Below are positions 62,884 through 64,000 of a stretch of DNA of 64,000 bases, piece after piece. Source of the stretch: Hyphomicrobiaceae bacterium (lineage in GTDB: Bacteria; Pseudomonadota; Alphaproteobacteria; Rhizobiales; Hyphomicrobiaceae). The stretch lies in assembly GCA_023384095.1 (NCBI GenBank), contig JAHDXT010000002.1:124001-188000 (forward strand), given 5' to 3'. How positions within the stretch are numbered: position 1 is the first letter of the stretch; each line of letters starts with the position of its first letter. The position numbers and the translations under genes are program-made. Under the pieces are notes generated by a model. The model saw only the letters and a program-made list of their open reading frames with translations, did not search any database and had not been told where the DNA came from.

Positions 62884-63750
62884 CTAGGCAGCGCACGCGG
62901 AGCTCGACCCGGTCTGCGCGAAGGCCGCCGAGGCCGCGCGGATGTGGCGCGCAATGCGGGCCGCGACGTCCTCGGCGTGAGTGAGCGGCCCCATGTGCCC
63001 TGCGCCGGGAACGATCTCGATCCGCCCGCGAGGCGCGATCAGCATCAGCTCTTCGGTAATGAGACGGCTCGGCCGCAGCGCATGCTCCCCGCGCAGGATG
63101 AGCAGCGGGCAATCGAGGCTCTCATAGGCGGCCACAGGCGTCCGCTCCTCGATCAAGGCCTGGAAGTCGAGCGGCGCCTTGGGCAGCCAGCGGAGCAGCC
63201 CCATGCGAATCTCGGGCCTGAGAGCCTCCCATGCGCCAGCGCCGTTCCAGTAATCGACGAAGCGCCGAGCAGCAGCCTGATAGGCGCCGCATACCACGCC
63301 TCTGGCGACGTCGTCTGCCAGCGCCCGGATCTCGGCGAGCTCTTGCCAGCCGCGGTCGCCGAGCTGCCTCAACATATGGAAGGCGGAGGGCTCGTAAAGG
63401 GCGATGGACAGGACCGCGCGCGGGCGCTCGATGGCAACCCCGAGCGCAACGCCGCCGCCGTAGGAATGGCCGACGAGGTGGACGGGCTCTCCCAGGTCGT
63501 CGATGGTGCCGATGACTGCCTCGGCCTCGTCGGCCAGGGTGAAGGCGCCAGTCCCGTGCCACGGGCCGGTGCTGTCGCAGCCATAGAAATCCGGCGCTCT
63601 CAGCGCGAAGTCCGGGCCGAGCGCCGGGCCGAGCTTGCGCCACTGGCGCCCGTCGGCGCCCGAGCAATGGAGCGCCAGAACGTGGCCGAGCGCCGTGCGG
63701 CCGCACGTCTCGATAGGGGGGAGCATGCTCCCCGTCGCGTAAGCCGTCAT
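62884..63750 (-). CDS. Alpha/beta hydrolase
   Basis: The 288-residue enzyme has ALHCSGADGRQWRKL as oxyanion loop, the nucleophile elbow GHSYGGG in VHLVGHSYGGGVALG, an acid in LILRGEHALRPSR and the final His in PGAGHMGPLTHAED. It resembles haloperoxidase-like or epoxide-hydrolase-like esterases. The stop codon abuts recO with no gap (TAG and CTA at 62881-62886). The substrate is unknown. Confidence 0.86.
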   Translation of the reverse strand: MTAYATGSMLPPIETCGRTALGHVLALHCSGADGRQWRKLGPALGPDFALRAPDFYGCDSTGPWHGTGAFTLADEAEAVIGTIDDLGEPVHLVGHSYGGGVALGVAIERPRAVLSIALYEPSAFHMLRQLGDRGWQELAEIRALADDVARGVVCGAYQAAARRFVDYWNGAGAWEALRPEIRMGLLRWLPKAPLDFQALIEERTPVAAYESLDCPLLILRGEHALRPSRLITEELMLIAPRGRIEIVPGAGHMGPLTHAEDVAARIARHIRAASAAFAQTGSSSACAA

Positions 63751-63761
63751 TCCTCAGCCTT

Positions 63762-63953
63762 TCAGAAGTGAAGCGCGTGTGGAGCGAGCGGGCCGTGGGT
63801 GCGTAACCGGGGGCTCGTGCCATTCACATCGAGCCGCGTGAGGCCGATATCCCGCAACGTGCGCTCGTCGAGCACGGAGAGAATCGCCTCGTTCGCCTTG
63901 CGCTGCTTGTAGGCGAGGATCGCGCCCAGCACGCGATTGAAGATGTTGGGCAA
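63762..63953 (-). CDS. DUF1127 domain-containing small protein
   Basis: This 63-residue basic protein has LDERTLRDIGLTRLDVNG, the DUF1127 signature typical of short alphaproteobacterial proteins. Small arginine-rich DUF1127 proteins have been linked to RNA-based regulation of phosphate and carbon physiology in related bacteria, but this one's function is unknown. It ends 12 nt before the start of the hydrolase gene on the same strand. Confidence 0.85.
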   Translation of the reverse strand: MPNIFNRVLGAILAYKQRKANEAILSVLDERTLRDIGLTRLDVNGTSPRLRTHGPLAPHALHF

Positions 63954-64000
63954 CTGTGTCAGGGCCGAGTCTGCGGATGCCGGGTTGCCCCGGCCCGGAC

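Noticed and set aside
1-64000. tRNA, rRNA, tmRNA, CRISPR arrays, insertion sequences or phage genes
   Set aside because: I looked for characteristic sequences and repeats and saw none; a dedicated tRNA or ncRNA search could still find small RNAs.

Overview
The window looks like chromosome from a high-GC alphaproteobacterium, most likely of the Rhizobiales (Hyphomicrobiales). The main evidence is the housekeeping order at the right (dapA-smpB, folK, rpoZ-rsh-pdxJ-acpS-lepB-rnc-era-recO), plus the DUF1127 and DUF3775 proteins, the LabA-type NYN protein and short C-rich intergenic hairpin repeats. This is inferred from gene content only; there is no rRNA or other direct marker.

The left part (1-21511) is coded entirely on the minus strand and reads as one or two long catabolic operons for nitrogenous compounds. 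Following transcription, it starts with a polyamine/opine-type ABC transporter (PotB, PotC, binding protein, PotA; 21511-17590). Next come an amidohydrolase/deaminase, a class V aminotransferase-like protein, an ornithine-cyclodeaminase-family protein, an Asp/Glu-racemase-family protein, an SDR, an allantoinase-like amidohydrolase and a GntR regulator. Then follow an isopropylmalate/homocitrate-synthase-like enzyme, a second racemase-family protein, an M20 carbamoylase, a dihydroorotase-like protein with an altered metal ligand and a class IV aminotransferase. A TctCBA transporter, a nitrilase-family amidase and a truncated M19 dipeptidase finish the block. Many junctions are 1-8 nt overlaps. 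The enzymes suggest opening of cyclic amides or ureides, decarbamoylation, racemisation and transamination; the substrate is not known.

The middle part (22013-45574) is the most interesting. It holds a complete coenzyme F420 set (npdG, cofE, cofD, cofC, fbiC), a cofactor best known from Actinobacteria and archaea. It is embedded with a molybdenum hydroxylase (CoxL/CoxM plus a fused CoxS-CoxG protein), the ATP-dependent lactamase PxpABC, a PLP enzyme, a two-subunit CoA-transferase, a luciferase-like F420-dependent oxidoreductase, a DUF1989 protein and a branched-chain-type ABC transporter. Three intergenic sites share one palindrome, TGGTACTA-N4-TAGTA, upstream of the hydroxylase operon, between the divergent pxpBC-gntR and pxpA-F420 operons, and upstream of the PLP/CoA-transferase/transporter operon. 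I infer a single GntR regulon for an F420-dependent catabolic pathway: molybdenum hydroxylation of an N-heterocycle to a lactam, F420H2-dependent ring reduction, ATP-dependent lactam hydrolysis, deamination and CoA activation.

The right part (45617-64000) is mostly core genome: an alpha/beta hydrolase, a soluble lytic transglycosylase, dapA, smpB, a GNAT protein and a tandem peroxiredoxin pair whose second copy has lost its catalytic cysteines. It continues with a DUF3775 protein, a family-5 uracil-DNA glycosylase, a NYN-domain protein and folK, then the rpoZ to recO stretch, another alpha/beta hydrolase and a DUF1127 protein. I saw no rRNA, tRNA, CRISPR array, transposase or phage gene.
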